This document shows, piece by piece, positions 20,659-29,516 of a stretch of DNA of 64,000 nucleotides; within the stretch, counting starts at the first letter, position 1, and every line of letters starts with the position of its first letter. Source of the DNA: Microcella indica (GTDB taxonomy: Bacteria > Actinomycetota > Actinomycetes > Actinomycetales > Microbacteriaceae); the NCBI RefSeq assembly GCF_013414345.1, contig NZ_CP058670.1:1860001-1924000 (forward strand), given 5' to 3'. The notes beneath the pieces are model-generated. The model was not told the DNA's origin. It did not search any database and saw only the letters and a program-made list of their open reading frames with translations. The position numbers and the translations under genes were made by a program.

Positions 20659-21357
20659 TCAGCCCAGAGCGAGCAGAGCGACGCCCCCGATCACCACGAT
20701 GCTGCCGAGGATGCGGCGCATCGGGTGCGGCTCGCGGATGAGCATCCACCCCGCGAGGGCGATGAGCACGACGCTCACCTCGCGCGCCGGCGCCACGATC
20801 GCCACGGGCGCGAGCTGGTAGGCGAAGAGCACCGCGATGTAGGCGAGGGACGAGAGAACGCCCACGAGCACAGCGGCGATCGGATGCGCCCGAGCCGTCG
20901 CGGCCGCGGTCGCCGGCGTGCGCAGCGCGATCGCGCCGAGCACGAGCAGCTGCACGACCATGCTCGCCCAGTAGTAGCCGACCGGGGCGAGGCCGGCGAG
21001 AGTCACGGCGGCGGCGTCCCACAGCGTGTACGCGGCGATGACGCTGAGCAGGGGCCCGACGCCCCGCGCTACGGGGTACACGACGCCGACGTCGGCGAGC
21101 CGGTGCCCGCGCTGCAGCAGCAGGAAGTACGCCAGCTGCAGCGTGGCGCTGCCCGCGACGAGCGCGACCACGTACCAGCCGTCCTGCGCCGGAGGCTCGG
21201 TCGCGAGCGAGACGACACCGAACGGCGCGAGGGCGATCACTCCGACCAGCAGGGTCGCGGCGATGAAGGGCGTGCCGCTCGTGCCTGCACGCTTCATCGC
21301 GATGTTCCACGTCGCGTGGGCGAGGGCTGCACCCCCGATGAGCAGTGCGGCGATCAT
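20659..21357 (-). CDS. EamA/DMT-type transporter, unusually short
   Basis: A 232-residue integral membrane protein of the drug/metabolite transporter superfamily. Typical members have 280–300 residues and ten helices in two EamA repeats. Here the first repeat seems to jump from its fourth helix ([20 protein letters not shown]) almost straight into the second repeat, leaving about eight helices. The second repeat is intact, with [20 protein letters not shown] and a final helix. It lies 12 bp downstream of pyrH and 101 bp upstream of frr. An in-frame deletion in a formerly full-size transporter is a reasonable reading, and it may still fold or may be decaying. Confidence 0.75.
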   Translation of the reverse strand: MIAALLIGGAALAHATWNIAMKRAGTSGTPFIAATLLVGVIALAPFGVVSLATEPPAQDGWYVVALVAGSATLQLAYFLLLQRGHRLADVGVVYPVARGVGPLLSVIAAYTLWDAAAVTLAGLAPVGYYWASMVVQLLVLGAIALRTPATAAATARAHPIAAVLVGVLSSLAYIAVLFAYQLAPVAIVAPAREVSVVLIALAGWMLIREPHPMRRILGSIVVIGGVALLALG

Positions 21358-21369
21358 GACGCCGCCGGT

Positions 21370-22080
21370 TCAGTTCGAGACGCGCGTGCCGATGTGATCG
21401 CCGCGAATCGCCTTCGCGACGTTGCCGGCGGGCTCCATGCCGAACACGACCATCGGCATGCCGTTGTCCATGCACAGGCTGAAGGCGGTCGAGTCGACGA
21501 CCTTGAGTCCCTTCACGAGCGCGTCCTGATAGGTGATGCGATCGAGCTTGTGGGCCTCCGGGTTGTGGCGCGGGTCAGCGCTGTAGACGCCGTCGACGCC
21601 GTTCTTGGCGACGAGCACCTCGTCGGCCTTGATCTCGAGCGCGCGCTGCGCCGCCACGGTGTCGGTCGAGAAGTACGGCAGGCCCGCCCCGGCGCCGAAT
21701 ACGACCACGCGGCCCTTCTCGAGGTGGCGCACGGCGCGCAGCGGAATGTAGGGCTCGGCGACCTGCGTCATCTGGATCGCCGACTGCACGCGCACGGGTG
21801 CGCCGGCCTGCTCGAGGAAGTCTTGCAGGGCGAGAGCGTTCATGACCGTGCCGAGCATGCCCATGTAGTCGGCCCGGCCGCGGTCCATTCCGCGCTGACT
21901 GAGCTCGGCGCCGCGGAAGAAGTTGCCGCCGCCTACGACGACCGCCACCTCGACGTCCTTCGCCGCCTCGGCGATCTCGCGCGCGATGCCGCTCACGACG
22001 TCGGGGTTGACACCGAGGGATCCGGCGCCGAACGCCTCACCCGAGAGCTTGAGCAGCACCCGACGCTTCTTCTCGACCAC
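21370..22080 (-). CDS. pyrH: UMP kinase
   Basis: A 236-residue amino-acid-kinase-fold enzyme that phosphorylates UMP to UDP with ATP in pyrimidine synthesis. Visible are KLSGEAFG near the start, [44 protein letters not shown] and the ATP-site segment [13 protein letters not shown]. The GTG at 22080 is preceded by AAGGAG six bases upstream, which settles the start against longer frames. Usually pyrH follows tsf directly, but here two plus-strand genes and a terminator lie between. Confidence 0.97.
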   Translation of the reverse strand: MVEKKRRVLLKLSGEAFGAGSLGVNPDVVSGIAREIAEAAKDVEVAVVVGGGNFFRGAELSQRGMDRGRADYMGMLGTVMNALALQDFLEQAGAPVRVQSAIQMTQVAEPYIPLRAVRHLEKGRVVVFGAGAGLPYFSTDTVAAQRALEIKADEVLVAKNGVDGVYSADPRHNPEAHKLDRITYQDALVKGLKVVDSTAFSLCMDNGMPMVVFGMEPAGNVAKAIRGDHIGTRVSN

Positions 22081-22148
22081 GGTGTGCTCCTTCTTCTCGT
22101 ACGGCACTTCCAGCGTATGGGGTGATGGGGGTCGGGGATACCGCGATC

Positions 22149-22190
22149 CATCAACTTTGGTTGATCTCTGCCCGAACATCAACTAAAGTT
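22149..22190. promoter_or_regulatory. Two dyad operators upstream of the HTH/Clp-N pair
   Basis: ATCAAC-TTTG-GTTGAT (22149–22164) and TCAACT-AA-AGTTGA are two inverted repeats with the same TCAAC/GTTGA arms, placed just before the ATG at 22197. The second ends within about 10 bases of the start codon. They look like tandem binding sites for one dimeric repressor, most simply the 71-residue HTH protein encoded next. They also face the pyrH promoter on the other strand. Confidence 0.6.
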
Positions 22191-22196
22191 GACGCC

Positions 22197-22412
22197 ATGG
22201 CCGAGAGCATGCACATCCCCTCCCCCGAGGACCCCGCCGAAGCCTTCGCCGCCGTCGTGGCGCTGCGACGCCTCGCCGCGACTCTCGAGCGCGAGGCGGT
22301 CGATCGCGCGCTCGAGGAGCGCTGGACGTGGTCAGACATCGGTCAGGCCCTGGGGATGACCGCGCAGGCCGCCCACAAGCGGCTCTCCCCGGCACGACGC
22401 GCATCCCGCTAG
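22197..22412 (+). CDS. Small helix-turn-helix protein
   Basis: A 71-residue protein made of a helix (EAFAAVVALRRLAATLERE) and a helix-turn-helix at about residues 43–64 (TWSDIGQALGMTAQAAHKR). Genes like this commonly precede Clp-N-domain genes in actinobacteria. No catalytic domain is present. The two dyads immediately upstream suggest autoregulation. The ATG at 22197 is chosen since the longer frame would read through the operators. The Clp-N gene begins 14 bp after its stop. Confidence 0.75.
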   Translation: MAESMHIPSPEDPAEAFAAVVALRRLAATLEREAVDRALEERWTWSDIGQALGMTAQAAHKRLSPARRASR

Positions 22413-22426
22413 AAAGGACCCATGCT

Positions 22427-22903
22427 GTGCCCCTGCGAACCGCTCGACACGACATCGCCCTCATCACCGCACTGCTGACGACGGCCGAGACCGAAGCCCG
22501 AGCCCTCGGCGACTCCGCCCCGGGCGCGGAGCATCTGCTGCTCGCCTCCCTGCTCGTCGACGACGCCTCGGCGCGTGAGGCCTCGGGAGTCTCCGCTGAC
22601 GCGGTTCGCGCGGCGATCTCGGTCGTCCACGTCGAGTCCCTCGGGGCGATCGGCGTGACGCACGCCGAACTCGACGACTCCCTGCCCCCGGGCCGGGGCG
22701 TCTACCGAAGCGACGTGAGCGCTCAGGAGGTCTTCCAGCAGGCGCGCCGACTCGCTCGCCGATCTCCCCGCGGGCTGCGATCGGCGCACGTGCTGCTCGC
22801 GGTGGCCGAGCGCGAGCACGGCACGGCCGCCCGCGTTCTCACCCAGCTCGGGCTCCAGCGGGCATCCGTCGTCGACGCTGCTCGGAAGGTGCTCGAGCGA
22901 TGA
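22427..22903 (+). CDS. Clp N-terminal-domain protein (no ATPase)
   Basis: A 158-residue protein with two Clp-N (ClpA/ClpC N-domain) repeats. The first has SAPGAEHLLLASLLVDD near residue 35, and the second has LRSAHVLLAVAEREHGTAAR near 125. Full ClpC chaperones carry AAA modules after this domain, but here there are none, so the protein may bind substrates or adaptors without ATPase activity. The start is GTG at 22427 after AAAGGA. It is probably co-transcribed with the HTH gene. A role in protein quality control or in regulating the Clp system is inference. Confidence 0.8.
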   Translation: MPLRTARHDIALITALLTTAETEARALGDSAPGAEHLLLASLLVDDASAREASGVSADAVRAAISVVHVESLGAIGVTHAELDDSLPPGRGVYRSDVSAQEVFQQARRLARRSPRGLRSAHVLLAVAEREHGTAARVLTQLGLQRASVVDAARKVLER

Positions 22904-22942
22904 CGACAGGCACCGACGACCGACGGTGCCGCAGAGACCGAC

Positions 22943-22977
22943 GAAAGCCCCGGGTCTCGTGCAGACCCGGGGCTTTC
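22943..22977. terminator. Strong bidirectional terminator
   Basis: A perfect 15-bp stem, with arms 22943–22957 (GAAAGCCCCGGGTCT) and 22963–22977 and a 5-base loop, lies between the convergent Clp-N and tsf genes. The arms end in A- and T-runs on either strand, so it can serve both directions. Confidence 0.9.
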
Positions 22978-22989
22978 GCGGTGATGACG

Positions 22990-23817
22990 TTAGGCGCCGA
23001 CCTTGAAGCGGGCGAAGCCCGTCACGGCGATACCGGCGTCCTTGGCGACCTGCGCGACGGACAGCTTGTTGTCGCGCGCGTAGTCCTGCTCGAGCAGGGC
23101 GACCTGCTTGAAGAAGGCGCCGACGCGACCCTCGACGATCTTGGGCAGAGCGGCTTCGGGCTTGCCCTCGTTGCGGCTGATCTCCTCGACGATGCGGCGC
23201 TCGTTGTCGACCGTCTCGGCCGGAACGTCGTCGCGCGTGAGGTACTGCGGGTCGGCGAAGGAGATGTGCTGCGCGATGCCGCGCGCCGTCTCCGCGTCGT
23301 CACCCGTGTAGGAGACGACGACGCCGACCTGCGGCGGGAGGTCCTTGTTGGTGCGGTGCAGGTAGACCTCGAACTGGGAGCCGTCGACGCGGGCGACGCG
23401 GCGCAGCTCCATCTTCTCGCCGATGATCGCGGCCTCGGCGTCGATGAGCTCGGCGACCGTCTGGTCGCCCACCTTCGCCGCGAGCGCCTCCTCGGCACTC
23501 GCCGCGCCGGCCGCGCTCACGGCTGCGAGGACCGTCGAGCCCAGTGCGCCGAACTTGTCGCCCTTGGCGACGAAGTCGGTCTCGCACGCGAGCTCGATGA
23601 GCACGGCGTAGCCGTCTGCCTCGTGCGCCGCGATGAGGCCCTCGCTCGTCGAGCGGTCGGCGCGCTTCGCGTTGCCCTTCGCGCCCTTCAGGCGCAGGAT
23701 CTCGACGGCCTTCTCCATGTCGCCTTCGGCTTCGACGAGGGCGTTCTTGGTGTCGACCATGCCGGTGCCGAGGCGCTCGCGCAGGGTCTTGACGTCTTCC
23801 AGGCTGACAGTGGCCAT
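22990..23817 (-). CDS. tsf: Translation elongation factor Ts
   Basis: A 275-residue guanine-nucleotide exchange factor for EF-Tu. The N-terminal UBA-like domain is clear (VKTLRERLGTGMVDTKNALVE), as are the core CETDFVAKGD motif near residue 80 and the C-terminal dimerisation region (LLEQDYARDNKLSVAQV). The length is normal. It lies 12 bp downstream of rpsB on the same strand and ends at a strong terminator, so rpsB–tsf form a closed two-gene unit here, without pyrH. Confidence 0.97.
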   Translation of the reverse strand: MATVSLEDVKTLRERLGTGMVDTKNALVEAEGDMEKAVEILRLKGAKGNAKRADRSTSEGLIAAHEADGYAVLIELACETDFVAKGDKFGALGSTVLAAVSAAGAASAEEALAAKVGDQTVAELIDAEAAIIGEKMELRRVARVDGSQFEVYLHRTNKDLPPQVGVVVSYTGDDAETARGIAQHISFADPQYLTRDDVPAETVDNERRIVEEISRNEGKPEAALPKIVEGRVGAFFKQVALLEQDYARDNKLSVAQVAKDAGIAVTGFARFKVGA

Positions 23818-23829
23818 GGAGGGTCTCCT

Positions 23830-24936
23830 CTACTTCTCGTCGGCCGACGCGGCAGCGTCGGCATCGGTCTTCTCAGCCGCCGGCTTCTTGGCGGCGGGCT
23901 TCTTGGCAGCGGGCTTCGCGGCAGCAGGGGCCTTCGTGGCCGGCGCCTTCTTCGCGGCTGGCTTCTTCTCCGCAGGCTCCTTCTCCTCGGGCGCAGCCTC
24001 GGCCTCGATCTTCGCCTCGGCCTCGGCGGGCGCCTCGGGAGCGTGCTCCGGCTCGGCGTCGGTCGTCGGCTCGGTCGTGGCGACCGCCGCGTCGGCGTCG
24101 TTCTCCTCGACCGTCGCGCCCACGCCCTCGGTCTGACCGGCGGGCGTCTCGGCCTTCGCCGCGTCGCTAGTGCCCTGCTCGAGCAGTTCGCGCTCCCACT
24201 CGGCCAGCGGCTCGACGGCGGAGACGTTGCCCTCGGCCTCGGGCTTCTGGTGGCGCTGGATGAGACCCTCGGCAGCAGCATCCGCGATGATGCGCGTCAG
24301 CAGCGAGACGGAGCGGATCGCGTCGTCGTTGCCGGGGATCGGGTAGGCGAGCTCGTCGGGGTCGGCGTTCGTGTCGAGGATGCCGATGACGGGGATGCCG
24401 AGCTTGCGGGCCTCGTCGATCGCGAGGTGCTCGCGCTTGGGGTCGACGACCCACATGGCGCTCGGCGTCTTCGTGAGGTTGCGGATACCGCCGAGCGACT
24501 TGTGCAGCTTCTTGAGCTCGCGGCTCTTGATGAGCAGCTCCTTCTTGGTGAAGCCCTGCGTCGTGTCGTCGAAGTCGATCTCCTCGAGCTCCTTCATGCG
24601 CGAGAGGCGCTTGGAGACCGTCTGGAAGTTGGTGAGGAGGCCACCGAGCCAGCGCTGGTTGACGTAGGGCTGGCCCACGCGCGTCGCCTGCTCGGCGATG
24701 GACTCCTGCGCCTGCTTCTTGGTGCCGACGAAGAGGATCGTGCCGCTGTGGGCGACCGTCTCCTTCGCGAAGTCGTAGGCCTGGTCTATGTAGGCGAGCG
24801 ACTGCTGCAGGTCGATGATGTGGATGCCGCTGCGCTCGGTGAGGATGAAGCGCTTGACTTTCGGATTCCAGCGGCGGGTCTGGTGCCCGAAGTGCACGCC
24901 GCTGTCGAGCAGCTGGCGAATGGTGACGACGGCCAT
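23830..24936 (-). CDS. rpsB: 30S ribosomal protein S2 with long C-terminal tail
   Basis: A 368-residue protein. The first 240 or so residues are ordinary S2 ([20 protein letters not shown] at the start, then [20 protein letters not shown]). Beyond about residue 245 comes an extension of more than 100 residues made of Ala, Glu, Lys and Pro. It is acidic first, then Lys/Ala-rich with repeated AAKKP and PAAK motifs. Actinobacterial S2 proteins often carry tails, but this one is long. Such tails are flexible and may contact RNA. The ATG has AAAGGAG upstream. Confidence 0.95.
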   Translation of the reverse strand: MAVVTIRQLLDSGVHFGHQTRRWNPKVKRFILTERSGIHIIDLQQSLAYIDQAYDFAKETVAHSGTILFVGTKKQAQESIAEQATRVGQPYVNQRWLGGLLTNFQTVSKRLSRMKELEEIDFDDTTQGFTKKELLIKSRELKKLHKSLGGIRNLTKTPSAMWVVDPKREHLAIDEARKLGIPVIGILDTNADPDELAYPIPGNDDAIRSVSLLTRIIADAAAEGLIQRHQKPEAEGNVSAVEPLAEWERELLEQGTSDAAKAETPAGQTEGVGATVEENDADAAVATTEPTTDAEPEHAPEAPAEAEAKIEAEAAPEEKEPAEKKPAAKKAPATKAPAAAKPAAKKPAAKKPAAEKTDADAAASADEK

Positions 24937-25026
24937 GGCCGTACTCCTTTGATCTCAGTTGTCGCTCTCTGACCGGTTGGCGAGAGCCCTGGTGCCCGGC
25001 GCTACCTCCCACCCGCACGGTTCACA

Positions 25027-25042
25027 CCCCGCGCTAGCGGGG
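25027..25042. other. Hairpin in the rpsB leader region
   Basis: CCCCGC-GCTA-GCGGGG is a perfect six-base-pair stem about 90 bp upstream of the rpsB start codon. It could be a leader structure used in ribosomal-protein feedback, or simply a barrier against transcription from the other side. No known leader family is recognised. Confidence 0.35.
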
Positions 25043-25216
25043 CCCGAGTGGGACTGAGGGAGGTGTGCGCCGTGGATGGGCACGCGAAGTCAACCGAACG
25101 AGCCGGTTGCGATGGTCAGCATATCACCGCTCCCCCAGGGCACGCACCGGCGGCCGGTCATCCACCGGTCCGTGATGCGGGGGGCCGGATGCCCGCTCGC
25201 GAGCCACTCTTTCGCC

Positions 25217-26299
25217 ATGCGCTCTCTGCTCGCCCGCGTCGTCGCCGTGCTCGTGGTGGCGGGCGGGCTCGCGCCGGGCGCTCCTGCCGAGTGGACGTGG
25301 CCCACCGAGGGGCCGCGCGTCGTCGTGCGCCCCTTCCTCGCTCCCCCGACCCCCTACGGTGCCGGCCACCGAGGGATCGATCTCGCGGCGGCCGCGAGCG
25401 GGGTGCCCGTGCTCGCGGCGACGAGCGGCGTCGTGCACTTCGCCGGGTTCGTCGTCGATAGGCCCCTCGTGACGATCCGGTCTGGGGCTCTGCTCGTGAC
25501 GGTCGAGCCCGTCGACCCGATCGTGAGTGCGGGTGACCGTGTGGTGGTCGGCGAGGCGATCGGCACGGTGCTGCCCGGGCACTGCGCACGGGCGTGCGTG
25601 CACCTCGGGGTGCGGCTCGCGGGCGAGTACGTCTCGCCGCTGCTCTACCTGGGCGGGCTGCAGCGGGCCGTGCTGCTGCCGCTCGAGCCTGCGGCGCCCG
25701 CCGCGGCGTCGGGCGGTCCGTCGCGCGCGGTCAGGCGCGCGGGTGGGCGGTGCGGTACACGGAGGCCAGCCGCTCGGCGCTCACGTGCGTGTAGATCTGG
25801 GTCGTGCCGAGGCTCGCGTGGCCGAGGATCTCCTGCACGGCCCGCAGGTCGGCTCCGCCGTCGAGCAGGTGCGTCGCAGCCGTGTGGCGGAAGGTGTGCG
25901 GCCCCGCCGGTCCGCTTCCCCCACGGTCGGCGAGCAGCCGGGAGACGAGAGCGTAGACGCCGCGGGCCGACTCGCGCGCGCCGCGGGGGCTCAGGAAGAG
26001 CGCGGCCCCCGAGGCGGGCGTCGCGAGAGCCGGCCGGGCATTCTCCAGGTAGGCAGAGAGGGCGCGCTGGGCGGGCAGCCCGTAGGGCACGATGCGCTCC
26101 TTGGCGCCCTTGCCGAGCACGCGCACGGTGCGCCGCTGCGCATCGAGCCGGTCGAGATCGAGTCCGACGAGCTCGCTCACCCGCAGGGCGCTCGCGTACA
26201 GCAGCTCCACGATCGCGAGGTCGCGCACCGCGACGGGGTCGTCGGTGGATGCTCGTACCGCGAGCTCGTCGAGCACCGCGTCGACCTGCGCTCGGCTGA
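25217..26299 (+). CDS. M23-type peptidase-fold exported protein, open frame runs into xerC
   Basis: The frame encodes 360 residues. Only the first 165 or so look like protein: a signal peptide ([20 protein letters not shown]), then a LytM/M23 barrel with [33 protein letters not shown] and [20 protein letters not shown]. The second metal motif is His-Leu-Gly rather than His-x-His, a form seen in many actinobacterial members. After about 25700 no stop codon occurs in frame until 26299, and the frame lies antisense over xerC, giving Arg-rich sequence of no apparent meaning. Either the stop was lost or the sequence has an error. The conserved neighbourhood M23–rpsB supports the domain as real. 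Confidence 0.65.
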   Translation: MRSLLARVVAVLVVAGGLAPGAPAEWTWPTEGPRVVVRPFLAPPTPYGAGHRGIDLAAAASGVPVLAATSGVVHFAGFVVDRPLVTIRSGALLVTVEPVDPIVSAGDRVVVGEAIGTVLPGHCARACVHLGVRLAGEYVSPLLYLGGLQRAVLLPLEPAAPAAASGGPSRAVRRAGGRCGTRRPAARRSRACRSGSCRGSRGRGSPARPAGRLRRRAGASQPCGGRCAAPPVRFPHGRRAAGRRERRRRGPTRARRGGSGRARPPRRASREPAGHSPGRQRGRAGRAARRARCAPWRPCRARARCAAAHRAGRDRVRRARSPAGRSRTAAPRSRGRAPRRGRRWMLVPRARRAPRRPALG

Positions 26300-26654
26300 G
26301 CACGCGCGGCAGATGCCGGTCGGCGCGCGGCGACTTGAGGCGGGCTCCCGCGTCGTGCGGCGCGCGACCGGTGCGCGCGAGCCAGGCGGTGAAGCCGCGC
26401 ACCGTCGACGTGCGCCGAGCGAGCGTCGAGGCGGCGAGGCCCTGCTCGTTCTGCCACCACACCCACTCGCGCAGCAGCTCGAGGTCGAGCAGCGCCGGGT
26501 CGGGCTCGGCACCGCACTCCTCGACGAACTCGGTGAGCGTCAGAAGGTCGCCGCGGTAGGCGCGCAGCGTGTGCGGCGAGACGCCGCGCTCGAGCTCGAG
26601 GGCGCGCACGTGCTCCTCGATCGCCTCACGCAGTGCTGTCGTCGGCTCATGCAC
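25731..26654 (-). CDS. xerC: Tyrosine recombinase XerC
   Basis: A 307-residue tyrosine recombinase that should resolve chromosome dimers at dif sites. An N-terminal SAM-like core-binding domain ([20 protein letters not shown], then TLRAYRGDL) is followed by the catalytic domain. The Arg of [11 protein letters not shown], the Lys of [36 protein letters not shown] and the catalytic Tyr in IYTHV are all visible. The GTG at 26654 ([10 protein letters not shown]) is the best start by homology, although GGAGG sits only one base away. A GTG at 26699 is an alternative. Its placement next to M23–rpsB and near dprA is typical of the family. Confidence 0.9.
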   Translation of the reverse strand: MHEPTTALREAIEEHVRALELERGVSPHTLRAYRGDLLTLTEFVEECGAEPDPALLDLELLREWVWWQNEQGLAASTLARRTSTVRGFTAWLARTGRAPHDAGARLKSPRADRHLPRVLSRAQVDAVLDELAVRASTDDPVAVRDLAIVELLYASALRVSELVGLDLDRLDAQRRTVRVLGKGAKERIVPYGLPAQRALSAYLENARPALATPASGAALFLSPRGARESARGVYALVSRLLADRGGSGPAGPHTFRHTAATHLLDGGADLRAVQEILGHASLGTTQIYTHVSAERLASVYRTAHPRA

Positions 26655-26705
26655 GCCTCCAGCATGACCGCCCCGGGCCGGCGACCCGGGGCGCGACACG
26701 TCCCG

Positions 26706-28826
26706 CTATCGCGCGGCGACCGGCTCAGGCTCTGCCTCGAGGCTGCCGCCCTGCGCGTTCGCCCCGCGGGCCTCGGCCTCGGCGATCGTGAGCGTCGGCC
26801 GGCGGGGCCACCAGAAGCGGTCGCCCGAGATGAAGGCGAGCGCGGGCACGATGACCGTGCGCACGAGCAGCGTGTCGATGAGCACACCGATGCACACGAT
26901 GATGCCGATCTGGGTGAGTGTGATGAGCGGCAGCACGCCGAGCACCGCGAACACGGCGGCGAGCAGGATGCCCGCGCTCGTGATGACGGCGCCCGTCGCC
27001 GCAAGCCCGCGGATCATGCCTTCGCGCACCCCGAGGTGCTCGGCCTCCTCCTTCGCTCGCGTGACGAGGAAGATCGAGTAGTCGACGCCGAGCGCGACGA
27101 GGAAGAGGAAGCTGAACAGCAGCACGTTGGTGTCGATCGCCGGGAAGCCGAACAGCGGCGTCTGGAACAGGAACCACGCGGCGCCGACGGCGGAGAAGAA
27201 GCTCGCGACGACGGCGATGAGCAGCAGGAGCGGAGCGAGCAGCGCGCGCAGGAGGACGGCGAGCACGAGGAACACGAGCACGAGGATGAGCGGGATGACC
27301 AGGGCCTGGTCTCGCTCTTGCGCGTTCGCGACGTCGAGGGCTCGGGCGTCGAGACCGCCGACGAGAGCCGAGCCGTCACCCACGGTGTCGAGCTCGGCGC
27401 GCATCCGCTCGATCGTGGCGAACGCCTCGGCGCTCTCCGGATCGGCCGCGAGAACGACATCGACCTGCACGATGTCGTCCGCCGACTCGCCGAGCGTCGC
27501 CTCGTCCACGCCCTCGACGTCGGCGAGCGCCGCGACGACCTCGTCACCGTCGGAGACCGGCGCGATGACCACGGCCGGCGACGAGCTGCCGGCGGCGAAG
27601 GCATCGGCAAGGATCTCCTGCCCGACGACGGCCTCGGGCTTCTCGATGAAGCGCTCGTTCTGCGAGAGGCCCACCTGCACGAACAGGAGCCCGCTCGCGA
27701 GCGCTCCGAGCGCCACGAAACCGGCGATCGCGACGGTGACGGGTCGCTTGCTGACGCCGCGACCCAGGCGGCCCCACGGGCTGCGCGAGATCGCATCGGG
27801 GGCGCCGAAGCGCGGAATGTAGGGCCAGAAGAGGCCGCGGCCGAAGAGCACGAGGGCGGCCGGGAGCACAAGGAGCGCGAAGATCATCGCGACGATGATG
27901 CCCGTCGCGCACGCGATGCCCAGCGCGCGGTTCCCCGCGAGCTCGGCGAACACGAGCGTCGCGAGAGCGAGAGCGACGGTGCCGCCGCTCGCGAGGATCG
28001 CGGGCCCGGCGCCGAACACGGCACGACGCATGGCCTCGCGCCTGTCCTCGTGCAGGCGCAGCTCATCGCGGTAGCGGGCGATGAGGAGGAGGGCGTAGTT
28101 CGTGCCGGCACCGAAGACGAGCACGGAGAGGATGCCCGTGACGGAGGCGTCGAGCACGATGCCGAGGGCGGCCGCGACGCGCGCGGCGATGATGCCGGCG
28201 AGGCCGTCCGCGATGCCGACGACCGTGAGGGGCACGAGCCAGAGCCAGGGGCTGCGGTAGGTGACGAGGAGGAGCACGGCGACGACGATGACGGTCGTCA
28301 GCAGCAGAGTGAAGTCCGCCCCCTCGAAGACGGCGGCGATGTCGACCTCGAAGCCTTCCGCTCCGCTCAGGTAGACGTCGATGCCGGTCAGCCCCTCGGA
28401 GGCGACCGCGCGCAGCTCGTCGGCGCGCTCGGCCTGCACGCCGACGTCGGTGACGATGTCGAGGGGAACGGCGACGAGGGCGACCGTGGAGTCATCCGAC
28501 ACCGCGGGCGGCGGCACGAAGTCCTCGGAGGAGAGCTCGGCCAGGTCGGTGGTGCGCTCCGTGATGGCGGCGATGTCGTCACCGTCGAGCTCGCCGGCCT
28601 CGCGCGTGAAGACGAGCAGCGCGGACGTGCCGTCGGCGCTCGGCAGCTGCTCCTGCAGCGCTTCGACCTGCGCGGCCTCGGCGCTGTCGGGCAGCCCGAC
28701 GGGCGGTGCCGTCTCCTCCTCGTTGCCGGAGCCCGCCGCGAAGATCGCGACGGAGGCGGCGAGGGCGACGACGAGCACGATCCAGGAGGTGCGGGCGGCG
28801 GTGATGAACCGGAGCAGAGAGCGCAT
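26706..28826 (-). CDS. MMPL-family (RND) transporter
   Basis: A 706-residue membrane protein with the RND layout: one N-terminal helix, a large exported loop (residues about 35–165), five or six helices, a second exported loop (about 380–500) and a final helix group. FGAGTNYALLLIARYRDEL and ALGVDYSIFLVTRAKEEAEH are the paired MMPL motifs that hold the proton-relay residues. Members export lipids or hydrophobic drugs, and the substrate here is unknown. It is divergent from a MarR-type regulator, a common arrangement for inducible efflux pumps. Its stop lies 52 bp from the xerC start. Confidence 0.9.
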   Translation of the reverse strand: MRSLLRFITAARTSWIVLVVALAASVAIFAAGSGNEEETAPPVGLPDSAEAAQVEALQEQLPSADGTSALLVFTREAGELDGDDIAAITERTTDLAELSSEDFVPPPAVSDDSTVALVAVPLDIVTDVGVQAERADELRAVASEGLTGIDVYLSGAEGFEVDIAAVFEGADFTLLLTTVIVVAVLLLVTYRSPWLWLVPLTVVGIADGLAGIIAARVAAALGIVLDASVTGILSVLVFGAGTNYALLLIARYRDELRLHEDRREAMRRAVFGAGPAILASGGTVALALATLVFAELAGNRALGIACATGIIVAMIFALLVLPAALVLFGRGLFWPYIPRFGAPDAISRSPWGRLGRGVSKRPVTVAIAGFVALGALASGLLFVQVGLSQNERFIEKPEAVVGQEILADAFAAGSSSPAVVIAPVSDGDEVVAALADVEGVDEATLGESADDIVQVDVVLAADPESAEAFATIERMRAELDTVGDGSALVGGLDARALDVANAQERDQALVIPLILVLVFLVLAVLLRALLAPLLLLIAVVASFFSAVGAAWFLFQTPLFGFPAIDTNVLLFSFLFLVALGVDYSIFLVTRAKEEAEHLGVREGMIRGLAATGAVITSAGILLAAVFAVLGVLPLITLTQIGIIVCIGVLIDTLLVRTVIVPALAFISGDRFWWPRRPTLTIAEAEARGANAQGGSLEAEPEPVAAR

Positions 28827-28970
28827 CGGTGAGGGGATCCTTCGCGGGGGTCAGGTGTGCCGGGCAGTCGAATGGTCGGTGCGCGCCGAGGGTGCGGATC
28901 GACGGTGGGATTGTACTTAGATCGTCGTATTACATGAACTTCGAGTCACAGTAGTCATAAACTGGTGGTC

Positions 28971-29516
28971 ATGCAATCGTCCGAGCCCGCAGCACCGTCG
29001 ATGGCCGCCGTGCGCCCGCCGACGGTGCTGCTGCGCGCGCTGCTGGACGTCACGGAGGAGTTCGAGCGCGCCCTCGGCTCGGAGCTCACGGTCAACCCGA
29101 CCGACCTGCACGCCATGGAGCACCTCATCATGAGCGGGCCGCTGTCGCCGTCGGAGCTCTCACGGCGACTGGGGGTGACGTCAGCGGCGACGACGACGGT
29201 CGTGGACAGGCTCACCGCTCTCGGGCACGTGCGGCGTGAGCCTCACCCGAGCGATCGGAGGGGCATCCGCGTGGTGGCGTCGGAGGCGTCGACGGCGCGC
29301 GCGATGGGGCGCATCATGCCGATGATCGCGGGGGTGGACTCGGTGCTCGACGACTTCGACGAGGCGGAGCAGGCGGCGATCACCCAGTACCTGCAGCGCG
29401 TCGTCGAGCAGTATCGCGACCACGCGGCGCCCCGCGAGGGTGCCGCGACCGGTGGGGTCGTCAGGCCGCCCGACGCCGGCGATGCGCCGACCGGCGCGCT
29501 GACCGCACCGCAGTAG
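28971..29516 (+). CDS. MarR-family transcriptional regulator
   Basis: A 181-residue winged-helix protein. The core includes TDLHAMEHLIMSGPLSPSEL, then SRRLGVTSAATTTVVDRLTA and the wing VRREPHPSDRRGIRVVASE. Dimerisation helices lie at both ends, and the C-terminal 30 residues are a low-complexity tail. It is divergent from the MMPL gene, which it most likely represses. The 144-bp gap between them is AT-richer than its surroundings. A GTG at 28965 is an alternative start two codons upstream, and neither start has a strong ribosome site. Confidence 0.88.
   Translation: MQSSEPAAPSMAAVRPPTVLLRALLDVTEEFERALGSELTVNPTDLHAMEHLIMSGPLSPSELSRRLGVTSAATTTVVDRLTALGHVRREPHPSDRRGIRVVASEASTARAMGRIMPMIAGVDSVLDDFDEAEQAAITQYLQRVVEQYRDHAAPREGAATGGVVRPPDAGDAPTGALTAPQ

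Noticed and set aside
22900-24972. 690-codon plus-strand frame rich in Leu, Gly and Arg
   Set aside because: It lies wholly antisense to tsf and rpsB, which are certain. Its composition is that of the complement of Ala/Lys-rich coding sequence.
25527-28832. 1101-codon plus-strand frame
   Set aside because: It is antisense to xerC and the MMPL transporter and shows no domain. It is an artefact of high GC content.
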